NCBI GenBank assembly: GCA_028869355.1
Contig: JAGWSK010000471.1
Span: forward strand, 1 to 8,989
Length of the DNA: 8,989 nt
Reading direction: 5' to 3'
DNA from: Alphaproteobacteria bacterium
GTDB taxonomy: Bacteria > Pseudomonadota > Alphaproteobacteria > Micropepsales > Micropepsaceae
In this document: piece by piece, positions 7,227-8,989 of the stretch
How the letters are laid out: each line of letters starts with the position of its first letter
How positions within the stretch are numbered: the first letter of the stretch is position 1
The notes under the pieces: model-generated
The model's database searches: none
Told to the model about the DNA's origin: nothing
What the model saw: the letters and a program-made list of their open reading frames with translations, nothing else
Position numbers and translations under genes: made by a program

Positions 7227-7298
7227 AGCTGGTTAATGCCGAACCCTGCCCGGCGGCCCCCAAAGCATCTGAAAAAATTGGTGGTTTAAGCTTGAGGA

Positions 7299-7313
7299 GA
7301 ACGATTGCAGAAC
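7299..7313 (+). promoter_or_regulatory. LexA operator (SOS box) of recA
   Basis: GAAC (7299-7302), seven bases, then GAAC (7310-7313) exactly match the alphaproteobacterial LexA direct-repeat site GTTC-N7-GTTC read on the other strand. A third GAAC follows at 7316-7319 with a 2-nt gap. The box lies 91 nt upstream of the recA start in an otherwise gene-free 178-nt region, which fits SOS repression of recA. A possible promoter is TTGCAG (7306-7311) with TACATA (7328-7333), 16 nt apart and overlapping the box; this is tentative. The rest of 7227-7404 shows no terminator and no further gene I can support. Confidence 0.85.
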
Positions 7314-7390
7314 GAGAACAAATGGTGTACATAAAGATATGCTTAACAGACCGATGGCGGTGCTGGGCATTTCGCAGGTGCTGTGAAATA

Positions 7391-7399
7391 AGGGGAGAG
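7391..7399 (+). promoter_or_regulatory. Strong Shine-Dalgarno of recA
   Basis: AGGGGAGAG ends 5 nt before the ATG at 7405. It is much the strongest ribosome site in the window and confirms the recA start, including a roughly 14-residue N-terminal extension. Confidence 0.8.
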
Positions 7400-7404
7400 A
7401 TCAG

Positions 7405-8469
7405 ATGTTGCAGGCGATTCTCAGGGTGGTTGAAAGAGACGATAACGACAGGAAGCGTGCCCTCGATGCCGCGCTCTCCCAGATCGAGCGGGCGTTCGGA
7501 AAAGGCTCTGTGATGAAGCTCGGCCAGCGCGAGAAAGCGGTCGAAGCGGACGCGGTTTCGACCGGATCGCTGGGGCTCGACATCGCACTTGGCATCGGCG
7601 GTTTGCCGCGCGGCCGCGTGGTTGAAATTTACGGACCCGAATCCTCGGGCAAGACCACCCTGGCGCTGCACGCGGTGGCGGAAATCCAGAAGCGCGGCGG
7701 GATTGCCGCTTATGTCGATGCCGAACACGCGCTCGACCCCGGCTATGCCAAAAAGCTCGGCGTCGATATCGACGAACTCCTGATCTCGCAGCCCGACACC
7801 GGCGAACAGGCGCTGGAAATCACCGATACGCTGGTGCGCTCGGGCAGCGTCGATATCGTCGTGGTCGATTCGGTGGCGGCTCTGACCCCCAAGGCGGAAA
7901 TCGAAGGCGAGATGGGCGACCAGCTCCCCGGACTGCAGGCGCGGTTGATGAGCCAGGCGCTGCGCAAACTTACTGGCTCGATCTCGAAATCGAACACCAT
8001 TGTCGTCTTCATCAACCAGATCCGGATGAAGATCGGCGTCATGTTCGGCAATCCGGAGACGACGACCGGCGGCAATGCGCTGAAATTCTACGCCAGCGTG
8101 CGACTCGACATCCGCCGTATCGGCGCGATCAAGGACCGAGATGAAGTCATCGGCAACCAGACACGCGTCAAAGTCGTGAAGAACAAGGTCGCGCCGCCGT
8201 TCCGGCAGGTCGAATTCGACATCATGTATGGCCACGGCATTTCCAAATCCGGCGAACTGCTCGATCTCGGGGCCAAGGCCGGCATCGTTGAAAAATCCGG
8301 CTCGTGGTTTTCCTATGACGGCAATCGCATTGGGCAGGGCCGGGAAAACGCAAAGCAGTTCCTGGAAACCAACAAGGATGTGGCGGCCGCAATCGAAGCC
8401 GCAATCCGCGGCAATGCCGGATTGCTGTCCGCGGGGCTTGCCGTCGCCGGAGACGAGGCCGCCGAATAG
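7405..8469 (+). CDS. recA: Recombinase RecA
   Basis: A 354-residue RecA, complete. It forms ATP-bound filaments on single-stranded DNA, pairs homologous strands and triggers LexA self-cleavage. Visible motifs: the polymerisation segment ALSQIERAFGKG (23-34), Walker A GPESSGKTT (77-85), catalytic Glu107 in VDAEHALDP (104-112), Walker B IVVVDS (151-156), loop L1 EGEMGDQLPGLQAR (167-180), the FINQIR segment (202-207) and loop L2 GVMFGNPETTTGG (211-223). KSGELLDLG (281-289) belongs to the C-terminal domain. The N-terminus (MLQAILRVVERDDND) is longer than in E. coli and the C-terminal tail ends AGDEAAE, a much shorter acidic tail than the E. coli one. Expression is probably SOS-controlled through the upstream LexA box. 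A terminator follows, and alaS lies downstream as in many alphaproteobacteria. Confidence 0.99.
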   Translation: MLQAILRVVERDDNDRKRALDAALSQIERAFGKGSVMKLGQREKAVEADAVSTGSLGLDIALGIGGLPRGRVVEIYGPESSGKTTLALHAVAEIQKRGGIAAYVDAEHALDPGYAKKLGVDIDELLISQPDTGEQALEITDTLVRSGSVDIVVVDSVAALTPKAEIEGEMGDQLPGLQARLMSQALRKLTGSISKSNTIVVFINQIRMKIGVMFGNPETTTGGNALKFYASVRLDIRRIGAIKDRDEVIGNQTRVKVVKNKVAPPFRQVEFDIMYGHGISKSGELLDLGAKAGIVEKSGSWFSYDGNRIGQGRENAKQFLETNKDVAAAIEAAIRGNAGLLSAGLAVAGDEAAE

Positions 8470-8487
8470 AACTCGCAATTGATCTCT

Positions 8488-8508
8488 CGTTCCCTTGGCA
8501 GGGGAACG
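8488..8508 (+). other. Stem-loop between recA and terminator
   Basis: CGTTCCC (8488-8494) pairs perfectly with GGGAACG (8502-8508) around a 7-nt loop, 19 nt after the recA stop. It has no U-run of its own and stands directly before the terminator hairpin. It could protect the recA mRNA 3' end or modulate the terminator. Confidence 0.6.
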
Positions 8509-8514
8509 GCTCCC

Positions 8515-8547
8515 GAAGGGCGCTCCACCGGGGCGCCCTTCTCTTTT
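8515..8547 (+). terminator. Intrinsic terminator after recA
   Basis: GAAGGGCGC (8515-8523) pairs with GCGCCCTTC (8533-8541) in a 9-bp GC-rich stem with a 9-nt loop, followed by TCTTTT (8542-8547). This is a good Rho-independent terminator for recA. The U-run ends only 30 nt before the alaS start. Confidence 0.8.
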
Positions 8548-8577
8548 GCGCCAACGGCCAGACTGCTATGAGAGCCC

Positions 8578-8989
8578 ATGAGCAGCCTGAAAGAAATCCG
8601 CCACTCATTTCTCGAATATTTCCGGCAACAGCAGCACGAAGTCGTCCCTTCCTCGCCGCTGGTCCCGCGCAACGATCCAACGCTGCTGTTCACCAATGCC
8701 GGTATGGTCCAGTTCAAGAATGTTTTCACCGGAGCCGAAAAACGCAGCATCCCGCGCGCAGTGACCGCGCAGAAATGCGTCCGCGCAGGCGGCAAGCATA
8801 ACGACCTGGAAAACGTGGGCTACACGCGCCGTCATCACACGTTCTTCGAGATGCTCGGCAACTTCTCGTTCGGCGACTACTTCAAAGCCGACGCCATCGA
8901 TTTCGCCTGGGACCTGATCACTCGCGTCTACGGACTGCCGAAGGAAAGGCTGTACGTCACCGTCTTCCGCGAAGACGACGAGGCGGAAA
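8578..8989 (+). CDS. alaS: Alanyl-tRNA synthetase, N-terminal part (runs off right edge)
   Basis: The first 137 codons are visible and the frame is open to the window end; full enzymes have about 870-880 residues. The class II catalytic core is recognisable: motif 1 region PSSPLVPRNDPTLLFTNAGM (24-43), QKCVRAGGKHNDLENVG (65-81) and the highly conserved TFFEMLGNFSFGDYFK (88-103) of motif 2. The enzyme charges tRNA-Ala; the editing and C-Ala domains lie outside the window. The start ATG at 8578 gives MSSLKEIRHSFLEYF, normal for the family. An ATG at 8568 is out of frame. A weak GAGAG lies 3 nt upstream. The gene follows the recA terminator closely, leaving little room for its own promoter. Confidence 0.97.
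   Translation, partial: MSSLKEIRHSFLEYFRQQQHEVVPSSPLVPRNDPTLLFTNAGMVQFKNVFTGAEKRSIPRAVTAQKCVRAGGKHNDLENVGYTRRHHTFFEMLGNFSFGDYFKADAIDFAWDLITRVYGLPKERLYVTVFREDDEAE

Noticed and set aside
7227..7298. A terminator after the amidohydrolase gene
   Set aside because: Only weak 4-bp pairings (such as GGTT/AACC) and no U-run were found, so no call is made; read-through towards recA is possible.
7219..8478. A 419-codon open frame on the minus strand
   Set aside because: It is the antisense of recA; it starts and stops almost with recA and has no family motif.

Overview
The window is a GC-rich (about 60% by eye), densely packed stretch of bacterial chromosome. It most likely comes from an alphaproteobacterium. 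The arguments are the direct-repeat LexA box (GAAC-N7-GAAC) ahead of recA, the recA-alaS adjacency, the MoxR/DUF58/DUF4159 cluster divergent from a CoA-pyrophosphatase/CCA-transferase cluster, and the style of the proteins. I cannot name a genus. There is no sign of mobile elements, CRISPR, tRNA or rRNA.

Left part, minus strand (3060 down to 1): a three-gene operon. It encodes a MoxR-family AAA+ ATPase, a DUF58 protein with a MIDAS-like DxSxS motif, and the N-terminal 352 residues of a membrane-anchored BatA/DUF4159-type protein that runs off the left edge. The gaps are 27 nt and 3 nt. Such sets are thought to form a chaperone-like ATPase/adaptor system at the cell envelope.

Middle part, plus strand (3232 to 7226): a five-gene cluster probably read as one unit. 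In order it encodes a Nudix CoA pyrophosphatase, a small two-helix membrane protein of DUF6111 type, a CCA-adding tRNA nucleotidyltransferase, a PP2C-like phosphatase, and a Tat-exported amidohydrolase resembling 2-pyrone-4,6-dicarboxylate hydrolase. The first three are joined by ATGA and GTGA start/stop overlaps; the last two follow after 27 and 31 nt. The 171-nt divergent gap between the two operons holds a perfect 8-bp inverted repeat, a third copy of one arm, and a 14-bp GC palindrome.

Right part, plus strand (7227 to 8989): recA with an SOS operator and a strong Shine-Dalgarno, then two tandem hairpins, the second a good intrinsic terminator. The first 137 codons of alaS follow and run off the right edge.

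Overall this is mainly housekeeping DNA: envelope ATPase system, nucleotide clean-up, tRNA maturation, recombination and tRNA charging. I found no convincing new system. The points most worth a second look are the exported LigI-like hydrolase, the PP2C-like phosphatase in a tRNA-maturation operon, the competing inverted repeats in the divergent promoter region, and the recA leader and recA-alaS junction.
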